Shown here: positions 35,041 to 44,797 of the stretch, in pieces
Layout of the letters: each line of letters opens with the position of its first letter
Position numbering within the stretch: position 1 is the first letter of the stretch
Assembly (NCBI RefSeq): GCF_001529295.1
Contig: NZ_LLWK01000036.1
Location: 124,001-188,000, forward strand
Direction: 5' to 3'
Source of the DNA: Flavobacterium sp. TAB 87
GTDB taxonomy: Bacteria; Bacteroidota; Bacteroidia; Flavobacteriales; Flavobacteriaceae
DNA length: 64,000 nucleotides
The notes under the pieces: generated by a model
What the model saw: only the letters and a program-made list of their open reading frames with translations
Databases searched by the model: none
What the model was told of the DNA's origin: nothing
Translations under genes and position numbers: made by a program

Positions 35041-36357
35041 TTAAATCCATTTTTGAATCCATCTATCCCAAAATGAGCTATAAATTGCGATAATGGTGAA
35101 AATAAAAAGAAATAAATGATACCACGCATTTTCTAGTAAATCAAAGAAATTTAATTTGCCGTTTGCGAAACTCAAAATCAATAATACTTGTGCACCATAC
35201 GGCAAAATTCCCTGAATTATACAAGAGAAAATATCCAAAATCGTAGCAGTTTTTCTAGCATCCAATCCATATTCATCATTAATTTCTTTTGCAATTCCGC
35301 CTGTGATTACAATAGATACTGTATTGTTTGCAATCGCCAAATTAGCAAAACCTACCAAAGTACCAACTCCCATTTGAGCAGATTTTTTGCTTTTAATTGC
35401 TTTTTTTATATGGTACAATACGTAATCAATTCCACCTGCTTTATCAACCATGGCAGCTAGGCCACCCGTTAACATCGACAATAAAAAGATGTCTGTCATG
35501 CTAGTTAAGCCCTCGTATATTTTTTGTGCAAATTCTAATACTGTAAAATGACTCCCTAAAAATCCTATTATTCCGGCTAACACTGTTCCCAAAAGTAAAG
35601 TTGAAAACACATTTACTCCCAAAAGAGCTAAAGCAATCACAACTAGATAAGGTAGAATCACCCACAATTCAAATGATTGTTGTGCAATATTAACTGCTTT
35701 AATTTCCGAATTCAACCCCAAATAAAACAAAACAAATAAGGTGATTATAGCTGCTGGAAACGCAATAAATAAGTTGATTTTAAACTTATCTTTTAATTTA
35801 CAACCTAGCGATTGTGTCGCTGCAATAGTTGTATCTGAAATCATAGACAAATTATCGCCCAACATAGAACCACCTAATAACGCACCCGCAATAAGCGGCA
35901 ACGAAGCACCACTTGTTTCTGCCAAAGTAACTGCAATTGGCCCAATAGCTACAATAGCGCCTACCGAAGTTCCAGTTGCCGTAGATAAAAAGGCTGCGAT
36001 TAAAAAAATGCCTAAAGGAAAATACGCTACATCAATAGTACTGATTCCCAAATTTACCACCGCATCGACTCCACCCGTAGCTTTACTCACTACCGCAAAA
36101 GCACCAGCAAGTAAATATATAATGCACATCGTTATGATTTTACTTTCGCCACAACCCGCAATTAAAGTCGTTATTTTTTGCTCAGTATTTTGTTGCAGTA
36201 GTAAAAAAGCAGCAACAATTCCGACTAAAACTGCCACTGGTGAAGGCAAAGCATAAAAATCTTCCAAAAAAATTCCAGCTCCAAGAAATGTAAAAATAAA
36301 TAATAATAGAGGTAGTAAAGCCCAAGGATTTCCTTTTGTTCGTAATTGATTTGTCAT
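35041..36357 (-). CDS. NhaC-family Na+/H+ antiporter
   Basis: A 438-residue polytopic protein with about eleven hydrophobic segments. Typical NhaC features are ATGTSVGAIVAIGP, GGSMLGDNLSMISDTTIAA (with conserved polar residues) and the later ANNTVSIVITGGIAKEI. It exchanges sodium for protons, supporting pH and salt tolerance. It is convergent with the Dph6-like gene. Confidence 0.88.
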   Translation of the reverse strand: MTNQLRTKGNPWALLPLLLFIFTFLGAGIFLEDFYALPSPVAVLVGIVAAFLLLQQNTEQKITTLIAGCGESKIITMCIIYLLAGAFAVVSKATGGVDAVVNLGISTIDVAYFPLGIFLIAAFLSTATGTSVGAIVAIGPIAVTLAETSGASLPLIAGALLGGSMLGDNLSMISDTTIAATQSLGCKLKDKFKINLFIAFPAAIITLFVLFYLGLNSEIKAVNIAQQSFELWVILPYLVVIALALLGVNVFSTLLLGTVLAGIIGFLGSHFTVLEFAQKIYEGLTSMTDIFLLSMLTGGLAAMVDKAGGIDYVLYHIKKAIKSKKSAQMGVGTLVGFANLAIANNTVSIVITGGIAKEINDEYGLDARKTATILDIFSCIIQGILPYGAQVLLILSFANGKLNFFDLLENAWYHLFLFIFTIIAIYSSFWDRWIQKWI

Positions 36358-36623
36358 AAGTTTAATTTTAAATATAAAACGATTGAAACGACAAATAAAT
36401 CTGAAAAGGGCTGTGAAAACAACATTTTTTCCAAAGGATTTGGCTTATCGTTTTAGCACCTTGCTTGTTGCTGCAGGTTGCTATCTCATTGCGAGATTCG
36501 TGATAACGACTGCAAATAAACTATATATTTTGAAGAACAGTCAACGATTGTCCATTCACTACTACTATTTGCAGAAAAAGCCTTACCGAAGTAAAGCTTT
36601 CATTTATTTTTTGATAAAATGTA
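36358..36623. other. Intergenic region (266 bases) with a GC-richer core
   Basis: There is no gene that I can support here. Around 36440-36530 the sequence is less AT-rich than its surroundings and includes short inverted repeats such as ATCTC (36483-36487) and GAGAT (36493-36497). It may be an RNA element or decayed sequence; nothing decides it. Confidence 0.3.
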
Positions 36624-37055
36624 TTAAAAAGCTACATTCCATCTTGGTAAAGTTCCTTTTTCATCTAAGAAATCTTGCAAAATTTGCCCTTCCACTGCTG
36701 TTGGAATTGCTTTTACAGTTTCATTAAATGTTTCATACCAAACTACTTCTAGAAGCGAAATGTTTTCAATTTTCATTTGTGCTGGCCAAGAATATTTACG
36801 TCCTGTTTTTGCAAATTGATGTCCGTTTACGATTTTGTCGTGCAAACCACCATTTTTAATTTTTAAAGTTCCGTCATTCTGAACAGTTCCAGTAGAACCC
36901 ACCATGATTAACTCTTTGTTTTCGCCATCTATTTCATAAACAACAAAAACACCTGAACCAGATTCTGGGGCATTACACACCGCTTCTAAACTATCTTCTA
37001 TTGAAAAACTAAAACTATTAGTTTGATCAAATTTTTCTAACTCTTTATACATCAT
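36624..37055 (-). CDS. Conserved hypothetical protein, possibly GIY-YIG-like fold
   Basis: A 143-residue protein with the order SGSGVFVVYEID..ELIMVGSTGTVQ..GLHDKIVNGHQF, then SWPAQMKIENISLLEVVWYETF. This pattern of strand, short loop, V-G-S-T-G and helix resembles the GIY-YIG nuclease core, but the usual catalytic arginine and late glutamate cannot be assigned with confidence. It lies downstream of sucD on the same strand after a terminator, so it may have its own promoter. Confidence 0.55.
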   Translation of the reverse strand: MMYKELEKFDQTNSFSFSIEDSLEAVCNAPESGSGVFVVYEIDGENKELIMVGSTGTVQNDGTLKIKNGGLHDKIVNGHQFAKTGRKYSWPAQMKIENISLLEVVWYETFNETVKAIPTAVEGQILQDFLDEKGTLPRWNVAF

Positions 37056-37064
37056 CCTTTAATT

Positions 37065-37097
37065 AAAAAAATGCCTCACAAATTCGTGAGGCATTTT
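37065..37097 (-). terminator. Terminator of sucD
   Basis: ATGCCTCAC (37071-37079) and GTGAGGCAT (37086-37094) form a nine-pair stem with a six-base loop. On the minus strand it is followed by six T. It lies 26 bases after the sucD stop codon. Confidence 0.85.
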
Positions 37098-37120
37098 GGA
37101 ATTTATTTTTAAATTTTAGA

Positions 37121-37993
37121 TTAACCTAAAACTTCTTTTACTTTTTTACCAATCTCAGCAGGAGAATCAACAACATGTATTCCACATTGTCTCATGATTT
37201 CTTTTTTAGCTTCAGCTGTATCGTCAGAACCTCCAACAATTGCACCTGCATGACCCATTGTTCTACCAGCTGGAGCAGTAACTCCTGCAATAAAACCAAC
37301 AACTGGCTTGCGGTTACCATCAGCTTTAATCCATTTAGCAGCATCCGCTTCTAATTGACCACCAATTTCACCTATCATAACGATACATTCCGTTTCTGGA
37401 TCGTTCATTAATAATTCAACTGCTTCTTTTGTAGTTGTTCCAATAATTGGATCTCCACCAATACCGATTGCAGTTGTAATTCCTAAACCTTGCTTTACTA
37501 CTTGGTCAGCAGCTTCGTACGTTAAAGTTCCTGATTTAGAAACGATACCAACTGTTCCTTTTTTGAAAACAAAACCTGGCATAATACCAACTTTAGCTTC
37601 TCCTGGAGTAATAACACCTGGACAGTTAGGCCCAATTAATCTTGCATTTCTTTCTTTAACATATTTATTAGCGTGAATCATATCTGCAACTGGAATTCCT
37701 TCTGTAATTGCAATGATAACTTTAATTCCAGCATCTGCAGCTTCCATAATTGCATCAGCAGCAAAAGCTGGCGGTACAAAAATAATTGAAGTATCAGCAC
37801 CTACTTGTTCTACAGCGTCTTTAACAGTGTTAAATACTGGACGCTCTAAATGAGTTGTTCCACCTTTTCCTGGAGTTACACCACCTACAACATTTGTACC
37901 GTATTCAATCATTTGTGAAGCGTGGAAAGTACCTTCGCTACCTGTAAATCCTTGAACAATTATTTTGGAATCTTTATTAACTAAAACACTCAT
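37121..37993 (-). CDS. sucD: Succinyl-CoA synthetase alpha subunit
   Basis: A 290-residue SucD. Visible are the CoA-binding Rossmann part ([19 protein letters not shown]), [34 protein letters not shown], and the active-site histidine loop [13 protein letters not shown], whose histidine is phosphorylated in catalysis. It makes succinate and ATP or GTP in the citric acid cycle. The beta subunit gene sucC is not in this window. A TACTTTTG -7-like box lies upstream at 38029-38036. Confidence 0.95.
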   Translation of the reverse strand: MSVLVNKDSKIIVQGFTGSEGTFHASQMIEYGTNVVGGVTPGKGGTTHLERPVFNTVKDAVEQVGADTSIIFVPPAFAADAIMEAADAGIKVIIAITEGIPVADMIHANKYVKERNARLIGPNCPGVITPGEAKVGIMPGFVFKKGTVGIVSKSGTLTYEAADQVVKQGLGITTAIGIGGDPIIGTTTKEAVELLMNDPETECIVMIGEIGGQLEADAAKWIKADGNRKPVVGFIAGVTAPAGRTMGHAGAIVGGSDDTAEAKKEIMRQCGIHVVDSPAEIGKKVKEVLG

Positions 37994-38028
37994 GATATAT
38001 TTTTTATGTGATTTTATAAATTCTGATG

Positions 38029-38036
38029 CAAAAGTA
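38029..38036 (-). promoter_or_regulatory. Candidate -7 box for sucD (TACTTTTG)
   Basis: The minus strand reads TACTTTTG at 38036-38029, fitting TANNTTTG, 35 bases before the ATG. No clear -33 TTG was seen. Confidence 0.35.
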
Positions 38037-38080
38037 ACGCTTTTTATGTAAATTTTAAGCTCTTTTTCTTGATAAAATTG

Positions 38081-38443
38081 CTAAGATAATTGACTCATTT
38101 GATATCCACGATACAATTTATTGTCTTTGATTTGCCACATTACCATAAAATGCGCCAATAATATTTCTTCTCTCGGGTTTTCAATCGTTTTTACATAGTG
38201 CGCATGACGTATTGCCACGGTATCGCCATCAGAAATGATGTGACTCACGCGAACTTTAGACCGCACATAAGCTTTACTTAGACCTTTCGCATACTCCAAC
38301 ATAGAATCGTAATTCATCTGAATCAAACCATTACTGCTTTGCCATTCAAAAGCAATTTCTGGATGCAAAAAGTCTTTTAAAACTTCGCTATCAATTAGGG
38401 CATCCGATTTATAAAATTTCTCAACAAGTTCTTTAGTAGACAT
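38081..38443 (-). CDS. NTF2/SnoaL-like protein
   Basis: A 120-residue NTF2-fold protein: ELVEKFYKSDALID, then AFEWQSSNGLIQMNYDSMLEYAKGLS, a curved sheet (VRVSHIISDGDTVAIRHAHYVKTI) and LLAHFMVMWQIKDNKLYRGYQMSQ. The family holds small-ligand binders and isomerases, with no specific catalytic set evident here. It begins two bases after the LpxD-like gene ends, so it is part of that transcript. Confidence 0.8.
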   Translation of the reverse strand: MSTKELVEKFYKSDALIDSEVLKDFLHPEIAFEWQSSNGLIQMNYDSMLEYAKGLSKAYVRSKVRVSHIISDGDTVAIRHAHYVKTIENPREEILLAHFMVMWQIKDNKLYRGYQMSQLS

Positions 38444-38445
38444 AG

Positions 38446-39375
38446 TTACTTCAATTTATTTAAAATTTCGGGAATCTTTTTGATATAAGCCAACTGCTTC
38501 AATTTTTCTCTTGATTCTTCTATTGGAGTTCCAAAATAAGATTTTCCGCCTTCCACTGATTTGGTTACACCCGTTTGCCCCATAATCACCGCTTTGGTTC
38601 CTATTGTAATTCCGCTTGTCGTGCCTACTTGTCCCCAAATAGTTACTTCATCTTCAATAATTACACAACCTGCGATACCTGTTTGAGAAGCGATCAGACA
38701 TTTTCTTCCAATGATCGAATCATGACCAACATGCACTTGATTGTCTAATTTTGTTCCTTCTTTTATTGTAGTATCTCCAGTGACTCCTTTGTCAATTGTA
38801 CAAAGCGCACCAATACCAACATTATCTTCAATTACTACCCTTCCACCCGAAAACAACTGATAAAAACCTGCCTCTCTTTTCTTATAATAAAAAGCGTCAG
38901 CTCCTAAAACACTTCCGGCATGTATGATGACATTATTACCAATTACAGTGTTATCATAGATAGAAACATTGGAATGAATCAAGCAATTTGTACCAATAAC
39001 AACATTATTTCCGATAAAAGAATTTGGTTGAATAACCGTTCCTTCTCCAATTTTTGCAGATGTGGCAATTGCTACATTGGCAAATTGAAAGGGTCGAAAA
39101 TGACGCGTCAGAATATTAAAATCTCGAAAAGGATCGTCTGAAATTAAAAGTGCTTTTCCATCAGGACAGTCTACTTTTTTATTTATTAAAACAATTGTAG
39201 CGGCAGATTGCAATGCTTTATCATAGTACTTTGGATGATCTACAAATACGATATCGCCACTTTCGACTACATGTATTTCGTTCATTCCTAAAACTTTAAA
39301 ATCTGCACTACCAACAAACTCACAATTTAACAAGTCTGCAATTTCTTGTAAAGAATATTCTCTTTGAAATTTCAT
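38446..39375 (-). CDS. LpxD-like UDP-3-O-acylglucosamine N-acyltransferase paralogue
   Basis: A 309-residue protein with an N-terminal LpxD-type domain (QREYSLQEIADLLNCEFVG) and then a left-handed beta-helix of hexapeptide repeats. The segment QVHVGHDSIIGRKCLIASQTGIAG has the histidine position that is catalytic in LpxD. The true lpxD (42387-43430) lies in the same region with 347 residues, so this is a second, shorter family member. It could acylate another UDP-sugar; its place beside lpxA and efp suggests an envelope role. Confidence 0.82.
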   Translation of the reverse strand: MKFQREYSLQEIADLLNCEFVGSADFKVLGMNEIHVVESGDIVFVDHPKYYDKALQSAATIVLINKKVDCPDGKALLISDDPFRDFNILTRHFRPFQFANVAIATSAKIGEGTVIQPNSFIGNNVVIGTNCLIHSNVSIYDNTVIGNNVIIHAGSVLGADAFYYKKREAGFYQLFSGGRVVIEDNVGIGALCTIDKGVTGDTTIKEGTKLDNQVHVGHDSIIGRKCLIASQTGIAGCVIIEDEVTIWGQVGTTSGITIGTKAVIMGQTGVTKSVEGGKSYFGTPIEESREKLKQLAYIKKIPEILNKLK

Positions 39376-39403
39376 ATTTTATAATTCGGACCATGAGATA
39401 ATC

Positions 39404-39468
39404 AAAAAAATGAGAGTATAATCTAGTAAAAAAACAAACTAGTTTCTATTCAGACAAATTCTCATTTT
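39404..39468 (-). terminator. Possible terminator of efp
   Basis: The arms AAAATGAGA (39407-39415) and TCTCATTTT (39460-39468) enclose a second small hairpin (CTAGT 39423-39427, ACTAG 39438-39442). On the minus strand a T run follows. The long loop makes this less certain. Confidence 0.45.
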
Positions 39469-39477
39469 ATAGTTTAT

Positions 39478-40044
39478 TTATTCTTTTACGCGCTCCATGT
39501 AATTTCCTGAAGCAGTGTCAATCTTAATTTTATCACCTTCATTTATAAACAACGGAACATTTACAGTTGCACCTGTTTCAACCGTAGCTGATTTAGTTGC
39601 GTTTGTAGCTGTGTTTCCTTTAATACCTGGTTCTGCATACGTTACTTCTAAAATAATAGAAGCTGGCATATCAACCGATAACGGTAAATCAGTTTCAGTA
39701 TTTACTTGAACCATTACGTTTGTTCCTTCTTTTAACAAATCTGGGTTATCCAAAATGTTTTTTTGCAACGTAATTTGTTCAAATGATTCGGTATTCATAA
39801 AATGAAAATCATCTCCTTCTGCATATAAAAACTGATAAGTATGCGTTTCTACACGAACATCTTCAATTTTATGTCCTGCTGAAAAAGTGTTATCTAAAAC
39901 CTTACCTGATGTTAAACTTTTTAATTTAGTTCTTACAAAGGCAGGTCCTTTTCCTGGTTTTACGTGTAAAAATTCAATGATTTTATAAATGTCGTGATTG
40001 TATTTAATACAAAGTCCGTTTCTAATATCTGATGTAGATGCCAT
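39478..40044 (-). CDS. efp: Translation elongation factor P
   Basis: A 188-residue EF-P starting at the ATG at 40044; an upstream TTG at 40068 is rejected because family members begin MASTSDIRNG. The three-domain order is seen, and the tip lysine in VKPGKGPAF is residue 32, the position modified in several bacteria. EF-P rescues ribosomes paused at polyproline. It lies downstream of lpxA in the lipid A gene run. Confidence 0.93.
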   Translation of the reverse strand: MASTSDIRNGLCIKYNHDIYKIIEFLHVKPGKGPAFVRTKLKSLTSGKVLDNTFSAGHKIEDVRVETHTYQFLYAEGDDFHFMNTESFEQITLQKNILDNPDLLKEGTNVMVQVNTETDLPLSVDMPASIILEVTYAEPGIKGNTATNATKSATVETGATVNVPLFINEGDKIKIDTASGNYMERVKE

Positions 40045-40059
40045 ATATAATTTACTTTT

Positions 40060-40139
40060 GGCTAGCAACTTGTGGCTGATAGCGATTGATGTTTGATTAT
40101 TTTTTTAGGCTAAAGGCAACTTGCCAAAAGCCAATAGCG
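40060..40139. repeat. Imperfect direct repeats with hairpin between lpxA and efp
   Basis: Two related stretches, about 40060-40084 and 40108-40139, share GGCTA...GCAACTTG...AATAGCG/GATAGCG elements. The second folds as GGCT(40108-40111)-AAA-GGCAA(40115-40119), C, TTGCC(40121-40125)-AAA-AGCC(40129-40132). There is no T run on the minus strand, so it does not look like a simple terminator for lpxA. Confidence 0.5.
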
Positions 40140-40148
40140 TTTTTTCCT

Positions 40149-40934
40149 TTAATAATTTCCTGAGTATCCTTTCATGATTCCTCTTGATGATTTTCGAATA
40201 AAATCTAAAATTTCATCGCGCTCTGGAGTTGCTTCCATCTCTGCTTCAATAATACTTAAAGCTTGAGTTGTATTGTAATTTTTTTGATATAAGATTCTAT
40301 AAATATCTTGAATTTCTCTTATTTTATCGGTGCTAAAACCTCTTCTTCTTAAACCAACGGAATTAATTCCTACATAAGATAACGGCTCTTTTGCGGCCTT
40401 AGTGTAAGGCGGAACGTCTTTACGAACCAAAGAACCTCCAGAAACCATGGCATGATCTCCAACATGAATAAACTGATGAATTGCAGCCAAACCACCAATT
40501 ACGGCGTAATTACCAATAATTACGTGACCTGCCAAAGCAACTCCATTTACTATAATCGCATTGTTTCCAATTTCACAATCGTGCGCAATGTGTGCGTAAG
40601 CCATAACCAAACAGTTATTACCTAATAATGTCTGACCAGAAGCAATAGTTCCTCTGTTAATGGTAACACATTCTCTAATAGTACAATTGTCCCCAATTAT
40701 TGCCAGTGAATCTTCACCTCCAAATTTTAAATCTTGAGGAACTGCTGAAATCACCGCTCCTGGAAAAATATTACAATTTTTACCAATACGAGCTCCTTCC
40801 ATAATTGTCACGTTGGAACCAATCCACGTTCCTTCACCAATTATAACATTATTATGAATGGTAGTAAAAGGTTCAATAACAACATTTTTAGCGATTTTAG
40901 CGCCAGGATGAACATAAGCTAACGGTTGATTCAT
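40149..40934 (-). CDS. lpxA: Acyl-ACP--UDP-N-acetylglucosamine O-acyltransferase
   Basis: A 261-residue LpxA with the beta-helix of hexapeptide repeats. Catalytic and binding elements are seen in MAYAHIAHDCEIGNN (the AHIAHDC histidine) and GGLAAIHQFIHVGDHAM. It performs the first step of lipid A synthesis, O-acylation of UDP-GlcNAc. It follows lpxC-fabZ on the same strand with a 71-base gap. Confidence 0.95.
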   Translation of the reverse strand: MNQPLAYVHPGAKIAKNVVIEPFTTIHNNVIIGEGTWIGSNVTIMEGARIGKNCNIFPGAVISAVPQDLKFGGEDSLAIIGDNCTIRECVTINRGTIASGQTLLGNNCLVMAYAHIAHDCEIGNNAIIVNGVALAGHVIIGNYAVIGGLAAIHQFIHVGDHAMVSGGSLVRKDVPPYTKAAKEPLSYVGINSVGLRRRGFSTDKIREIQDIYRILYQKNYNTTQALSIIEAEMEATPERDEILDFIRKSSRGIMKGYSGNY

Positions 40935-41005
40935 CTGTGTTTTTTTATATTTATATTTTAAAAAAGTTTCTAAAAGAATTACCTCTTAAAAACTTGATTT
41001 TTTAT

Positions 41006-42403
41006 TTACGGTTTTCTAGCAATTTGCGCCATCAATTCTGCTTGGGCAACTAATCGACCGTTAGCATAAGCATTGGCTTGCATGTGGCAAATACCTCTGC
41101 GTATCGGCGTGATTAAATCACATTTGAAAATTAACGTATCTCCAGGTAAAACTTTTTGTTTAAATTTTACATTGTCGATTTTCATGAAATAGGTTAGGTA
41201 ATTTTCTGGATCTGGAACGGTGCTTAGAACCAAGATTCCTCCTGTTTGCGCCATTGCTTCCACAATTATAACTCCAGGCATTACGGGTGCTTCCGGAAAA
41301 TGTCCTACGAAGAAATTTTCGTTCATCGTTACATTTTTCAAACCAACTACATGACTATCAGACATTTCTATAATTCTATCGATAAATAAAAATGGAGGTC
41401 TGTGTGGCAGCATTGCCATAATTTGATGAATATCCATCAATGGCTCTTGATTCAAATCATAAACTGGAACTTGATTTCTCTGTTCAATTTTAATGATTTT
41501 TGCCATTTTCTTTGCAAATTGTGTATTTACAAAATGTCCGGGTTTGTTAGCAATAACTTTTCCTTGAATACGAATACCAATTAGAGCTAAATCTCCTATT
41601 ACATCTAGTAATTTATGACGTGCCGCTTCGTTAGGATAATGTAGCGTTAGGTTGTCTAAAATACCATTTGGTTTAACTGAAATCTCTTCTTTACCAAAGG
41701 CTTTCTTTAAATTCGCCATTGTTGTTTCCGAAATTTCTTTGTCGACATACACAATAGCATTATTTAAATCGCCTCCTTTAATTAATCCATTTTCTAGTAA
41801 TGACTCTAATTCGTGAAGAAAACTAAACGTTCTAGAATTTGAAATTTCCTTTTTAAAATCAGAAATATTCTTTAAAGTTGCGTTTTGAGTTCCTAAAACT
41901 TTTGTGCCAAAATCGACCATAGCCGTAACTTGGTAATCATCTGACGGCATTACTAAAATCTCACTACCCGAAGCTTCATCTGTAAACGAAATAACTTCTT
42001 TTACAACATATACTTTTCGTTCGGCATTTTGTTCTTCAACACCTGCTTTTTCAATTGCCTCTACGAAAAATTTTGAAGACCCGTCCATTATTGGCGGTTC
42101 AGGAGCATTTAGTTCGATAATAACATTATCAACATCACAGCCAACAAAGGCAGCTAAAACGTGCTCTGAAGTTTGAATTTTAACTCCTAATTTTTCTAAA
42201 TTAGTTCCTCTTTGGGTATTTACTACATAGTTAGCATCTGCCTCAATAATAGGTTGCCCTTCAAGATCAACTCTTACAAAAGTAAATCCATTATTAATTG
42301 GAGCTGGTTTAAAAGTCATTGTAACTTCTTTTCCAGTATGTAATCCTACACCAGTTAGTGAAATTTCATTTTTGATGGTCTTCTGTTTAACCATTATTTC
42401 CAT
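41006..42403 (-). CDS. lpxC: LpxC-FabZ fusion (deacetylase plus hydroxyacyl-ACP dehydratase)
   Basis: A 465-residue bifunctional protein. The N-terminal part (about 1-305) is LpxC, the zinc deacetylase of lipid A synthesis: [23 protein letters not shown] [11 protein letters not shown] and the [14 protein letters not shown] zinc motif. The C-terminal part (about 318-465) is Fab[14 protein letters not shown] and [25 protein letters not shown]. The fusion is common in Bacteroidota. A start at 42394 (ATG, three codons in) is also possible; lpxD overlaps the gene start by 17 or 8 bases, implying coupled translation. Confidence 0.95.
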   Translation of the reverse strand: MEIMVKQKTIKNEISLTGVGLHTGKEVTMTFKPAPINNGFTFVRVDLEGQPIIEADANYVVNTQRGTNLEKLGVKIQTSEHVLAAFVGCDVDNVIIELNAPEPPIMDGSSKFFVEAIEKAGVEEQNAERKVYVVKEVISFTDEASGSEILVMPSDDYQVTAMVDFGTKVLGTQNATLKNISDFKKEISNSRTFSFLHELESLLENGLIKGGDLNNAIVYVDKEISETTMANLKKAFGKEEISVKPNGILDNLTLHYPNEAARHKLLDVIGDLALIGIRIQGKVIANKPGHFVNTQFAKKMAKIIKIEQRNQVPVYDLNQEPLMDIHQIMAMLPHRPPFLFIDRIIEMSDSHVVGLKNVTMNENFFVGHFPEAPVMPGVIIVEAMAQTGGILVLSTVPDPENYLTYFMKIDNVKFKQKVLPGDTLIFKCDLITPIRRGICHMQANAYANGRLVAQAELMAQIARKP

Positions 42404-43430
42404 TTTTTTGGTTTAATATTTGTTTCTTTAAATCTTCTAACTCGGCAACAATTTTGGGTAAATTTTTAAAATGAACATACGATTTACTAAAATCAGTATA
42501 TCCAAATGTAGGACTACCTTGTAAAACTTCATCGTCTTTTATATTTCTTCCAATTCCAGATTGGGCTTGTACTCGTACATTATTCCCAATAACCAAATGA
42601 CCTGCAATACCCACTTGTCCGCCAATCATGCAATTTTTACCAATTTTGGTAGATCCTGCTACTCCTGTTTGCGCTGCAATTACGGTATTTTCACCAATCT
42701 CAACATTATGCGCAATCTGAATTTGATTGTCTAATTTTACTCCTTTTCTAATAATGGTAGATCCTAAAGTCGCTCTGTCTATCGTTGTATTTGCGCCAAT
42801 ATCGACATTATCTTCGATTATAACATTTCCAATTTGCGGTACTTTATTATAAGTGCCTTCTTCGGTTGGGGCAAAACCAAAACCATCTGCTCCTATTATT
42901 GTTCCGGAATGAATAGTACAATTGTTTCCAATTACGGTTTCCGAATAAATTTTGGACCCCGCAAAAATATAAACATTATCACCAATAACGACATTATCGC
43001 CGATAAAACTGTTTGGATAAATTTTCACATTACTCCCTAAAACGACATTATCTCCAATGTAACTAAAGCTTCCTAAATATAAGTTTTCTCCATATTTTGC
43101 ACTGTCTGAAATGTGAGTGCTTGCTTCTATCCCGTTTTTATTTAATTTTACTTGATTGTAAAATTCTAATAATTTAGAAAAAGACGCGTAGGCATCTTCG
43201 ACCTTTATTAAAGTAGTGCTAACTTCCGATTCTGGATTAAAGGACTCATTAACAATGGTAACAGATGCTTTTGTTGTGTATATAAAGTTGTTGTATTTAG
43301 GATTTGCTAAAAAGGTGAGAGAACCATCTGTTCCTTCTTCAATTTTAGACAGGCGGCTGACTTCGGCATTTGGGTTGCCGACAACTTGACCTTCTAAAAT
43401 TCCTGCTATTTGTTCTGCTGTAAATTTCAT
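42387..43430 (-). CDS. lpxD: UDP-3-O-(3-hydroxyacyl)glucosamine N-acyltransferase
   Basis: A 347-residue LpxD. The N-terminal uridine-binding domain ([31 protein letters not shown]) is followed by hexapeptide repeats with the catalytic histidine in [24 protein letters not shown] and a C-terminal helix. It adds the N-linked acyl chain in lipid A synthesis. It is the first gene of the lpxD-lpxC/fabZ-lpxA-efp run, with a TATTTTTG -7-like box about 100 bases upstream (43531-43538). Confidence 0.95.
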   Translation of the reverse strand: MKFTAEQIAGILEGQVVGNPNAEVSRLSKIEEGTDGSLTFLANPKYNNFIYTTKASVTIVNESFNPESEVSTTLIKVEDAYASFSKLLEFYNQVKLNKNGIEASTHISDSAKYGENLYLGSFSYIGDNVVLGSNVKIYPNSFIGDNVVIGDNVYIFAGSKIYSETVIGNNCTIHSGTIIGADGFGFAPTEEGTYNKVPQIGNVIIEDNVDIGANTTIDRATLGSTIIRKGVKLDNQIQIAHNVEIGENTVIAAQTGVAGSTKIGKNCMIGGQVGIAGHLVIGNNVRVQAQSGIGRNIKDDEVLQGSPTFGYTDFSKSYVHFKNLPKIVAELEDLKKQILNQKNGNNG

Positions 43431-43530
43431 CTTAATCTGATTACATTTTTAATTTAGGAATAAGATGGAACTCTTGTATTAGTGCTCTACTTCTATTCAA
43501 AAATAATGTCATGACGCATTTGTATTCCGG

Positions 43531-43538
43531 CAAAAATA
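43531..43538 (-). promoter_or_regulatory. Candidate -7 box for the lpx run (TATTTTTG)
   Basis: The minus strand reads TATTTTTG, about 100 bases before the lpxD start, in the 134-base space after the HD gene. The -33 element is not clear. Confidence 0.3.
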
Positions 43539-43564
43539 TAAAAAATAGGTTTTAAATGTTAATT

Positions 43565-44797
43565 TTAAATCAGTTGTTTTGGAAAGCAACAATAATATTT
43601 AGTTACTAATTTAGATAATGATTTCAAATTCAATTGATCAGATGCTTCTACGACATCTTCAATTGTTCTATCTTTTTTTAATATTCGAATGGGTTCTGCT
43701 TCTTTACTGTATGCTTGATTTTTTATCTTACCTCTATAAATAAAGTAACTAGCATCGTGTACTGATATGTTATTTAAAGCAGCGTATTCTTCTTTTAAAG
43801 CTTGTACCTCTTCGGCAGAAATTTTTTCGGCGCTTAATTTTATTTTTAATAAATCTCTATTAATTATCATTTTACTCAAGGTAGACAAGATGAAATCATC
43901 ATAAGTCTGCCACGCTTTTAATGCGCTAATGATATCAAAATCATCCATTTGACTAAACAAATCTAATGTTTTAGAATCAAATGATTCAAAAGTAACCTTA
44001 TTTTGCAAAAAAAACTGAAAAGGAACGCTGCACGGTAATATTTCTCCTTTCAACGTCAATTCCTTAGCTCTTTTTAGTACTTTCATTAAAATTAATTCGG
44101 CTACTAAGCTGGTTTTATGCAAGTAGGCTTGCCAATACATCAATCTTCTAGAAAGCAAAAATTTTTCGACCGAGTAAATTCCTTTTTCCTCAATAACTAA
44201 AACGTCGTCAACTACAGTCATCATCTGAATTAAACGCTCAGAATTGACATTTCCTTCGGCAACACCAGTGTAAAAGCTATCTCGCTTTAAATAATCCATT
44301 CGATCCATATCCAACTGACTTGAAATCAATTGCAACATAAACTTTCTGTGGTACTCTCCTTTAAAAACCTGAATGGCTAAACTTAACTTTCCGTCAAATT
44401 CGTCATTTAACTGATTCATGAATAATAGCGAAATAGCTTCATGATTCACATCTTCCACAATGCTTTTTTCCATGGCATGCGAAAACGGACCGTGACCAAT
44501 GTCATGCAATAAAATAGCAACTAAAAGCGCACTTTCTTCTTCAGCAGAAATTTCAACTTCTTTAAAACGCAAGGTTTCTATTGCTTTTTGCATCAAATGC
44601 ATGCATCCTAAAGCATGATGAAAACGAGTATGATTGGCGCCAGGATAAACTAAATACGACAAACCCATTTGTGAGATTCGACGCAAACGCTGAAAATACG
44701 GATGCTGAACTAAATCGTAAATGAGTGCACTCGGAATGGTAATGAAACCATAAATTGGATCATTGAAAATTTTTAATTTATTAATTTGGTTCACCAT
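43565..44797 (-). CDS. HD-domain phosphohydrolase (dNTPase-like)
   Basis: A 410-residue protein with an N-terminal HD domain: FQRLRRISQMGLSYLVYPGANHTRFHHALG, then LLHDIGHGPFSHAME with the metal-binding HD pair, and SQLDMDRMDYLKRD. This is the order of SAMHD1/YwfO-type deoxynucleotide triphosphohydrolases. Its C-terminal region is longer and more variable. It lies upstream of the lpx run on the same strand, and its upstream region carries a TATATTTG -7-like box at 44818-44825. Confidence 0.88.
   Translation of the reverse strand: MVNQINKLKIFNDPIYGFITIPSALIYDLVQHPYFQRLRRISQMGLSYLVYPGANHTRFHHALGCMHLMQKAIETLRFKEVEISAEEESALLVAILLHDIGHGPFSHAMEKSIVEDVNHEAISLLFMNQLNDEFDGKLSLAIQVFKGEYHRKFMLQLISSQLDMDRMDYLKRDSFYTGVAEGNVNSERLIQMMTVVDDVLVIEEKGIYSVEKFLLSRRLMYWQAYLHKTSLVAELILMKVLKRAKELTLKGEILPCSVPFQFFLQNKVTFESFDSKTLDLFSQMDDFDIISALKAWQTYDDFILSTLSKMIINRDLLKIKLSAEKISAEEVQALKEEYAALNNISVHDASYFIYRGKIKNQAYSKEAEPIRILKKDRTIEDVVEASDQLNLKSLSKLVTKYYCCFPKQLI

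Noticed and set aside
36383..36727. Plus-strand reading frame of 114 codons
   Set aside because: It starts at TTG, overlaps the reverse of the 36624 gene and has no family resemblance.
40045..40068. TTG-initiated extension of EF-P
   Set aside because: EF-P relatives start MASTSDIRNG; the extension lies in a repeat-like intergenic stretch.
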